A DNA stretch of 64,000 nucleotides, taken from assembly GCF_004359515.1 (NCBI RefSeq), contig NZ_SCWD01000001.1, positions 434,001-498,000 on the forward strand, given 5' to 3'. This DNA is from Macrococcus carouselicus (GTDB lineage: Bacteria; Bacillota; Bacilli; Staphylococcales; Staphylococcaceae). Position numbers and translations under genes: made by a program. Shown one piece after another: positions 63,820 through 64,000 of this stretch (position 1 is its first letter; each line of letters starts with the position of its first letter). Under the pieces are notes generated by a model. The model was not told where the DNA came from. It made no database searches and was given only the letters and a program-made list of their open reading frames with translations.

Positions 63820-64000
63820 TAAAGCTGGATGTAGAGAGTATATAGAGAAGCATTTAGATTATTGTAGTAATCATCAAAATGATAAGACAAGTGACATATA
63901 TAATCGTGACAGATATAAATATAACAAGGAATATGTAAATTTTTATTCAAGTAGTCAATGGAGAAAGTTAAGGAAACGAGCATTGATTAGAGATGATTAT
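63797..64000 (+). CDS. Phage-type HNH endonuclease, N-terminal part (continues beyond window)
   Basis: From the ATG at 63797, with AGGAG at 63784-63788, 68 codons remain open to the window end. MALYKKCSKAGCREYIEKHL and later YCSNH form a zinc site, and FYSSSQWRKLRKRALIRDDY is the start of the HNH domain of staphylococcal-phage nucleases found beside the small terminase gene. The active HNH residues themselves lie outside the window. It overlaps the preceding gene by 23 bases. Confidence 0.85.
   Translation, partial: MALYKKCSKAGCREYIEKHLDYCSNHQNDKTSDIYNRDRYKYNKEYVNFYSSSQWRKLRKRALIRDDY

Overview
The window is a bacterial chromosome segment from a low-to-mid GC Firmicute. Gene order and protein sequences point to the family Staphylococcaceae. 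The run fabD-fabG-acpP-rnc-smc-ftsY-ylxM-ffh, then rpsP-khpA-rimM-trmD-rplS, then rbgA-rnhB-sucC-sucD-dprA, is the staphylococcal order. AldA, AcsA, AcuA, RnhB and DprA read like staphylococcal proteins. The core genes look richer in G+C and in CTG codons than Staphylococcus, and there is a tRNA-Leu with anticodon CAG. My best guess is a Macrococcus-like genus, but this is inference.

Layout: 1-8.6 kb holds fatty-acid synthesis genes, RNase III, SMC and the SRP/FtsY targeting genes. From 8.6 to 20.6 kb lies a complete type I-C CRISPR-Cas system (cas3-cas5c-cas8c-cas7c-cas4-cas1-cas2) and an array of 56 repeats and 55 spacers, with a decayed IS30-family transposase at the far end of the array. 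From 20.6 to 39.2 kb comes a block normally absent between ffh and rpsP: aldA, a small secreted protein, a D-aspartate-ligase-like ATP-grasp enzyme, divergent acsA/acuABC sharing a promoter region with a perfect CcpA (cre) site, tRNA-Leu, a tyrosine-recombinase-like gene with altered catalytic residues, the seven-gene mnhABCDEFG Na+/H+ antiporter, and nagA with a divergent GlcNAc-type PTS gene.

From 39.4 to 41.7 kb the ribosomal/tRNA-modification cluster resumes. From 41.8 to 52.3 kb there is a heterodimeric ABC exporter and a divergent four-gene envelope glycosylation operon (CsbB-like transferase, GtrA-like flippase, two YfhO-like proteins). From 52.4 to 57.1 kb come rbgA, rnhB, sucCD and dprA.

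The dprA gene is cut short about 57.1 kb. From there to the window end the DNA is strikingly AT-rich and looks like a phage-derived or mobile element: small unknown genes, fragments of an antirepressor and of nucleases, two unrecognised large ORFs (484 and 472 aa), two HNH endonuclease genes, and two long hairpins upstream of the first large ORF. Its other end lies outside the window.

Functionally, the core blocks serve lipid synthesis, translation and protein targeting. The acs/acu genes and aldA handle acetate and aldehyde metabolism, Mnh handles ion and pH homeostasis, and CRISPR-Cas supplies defence. The AT-rich element is the least understood part. Functions are family assignments made by eye; no database search was run.
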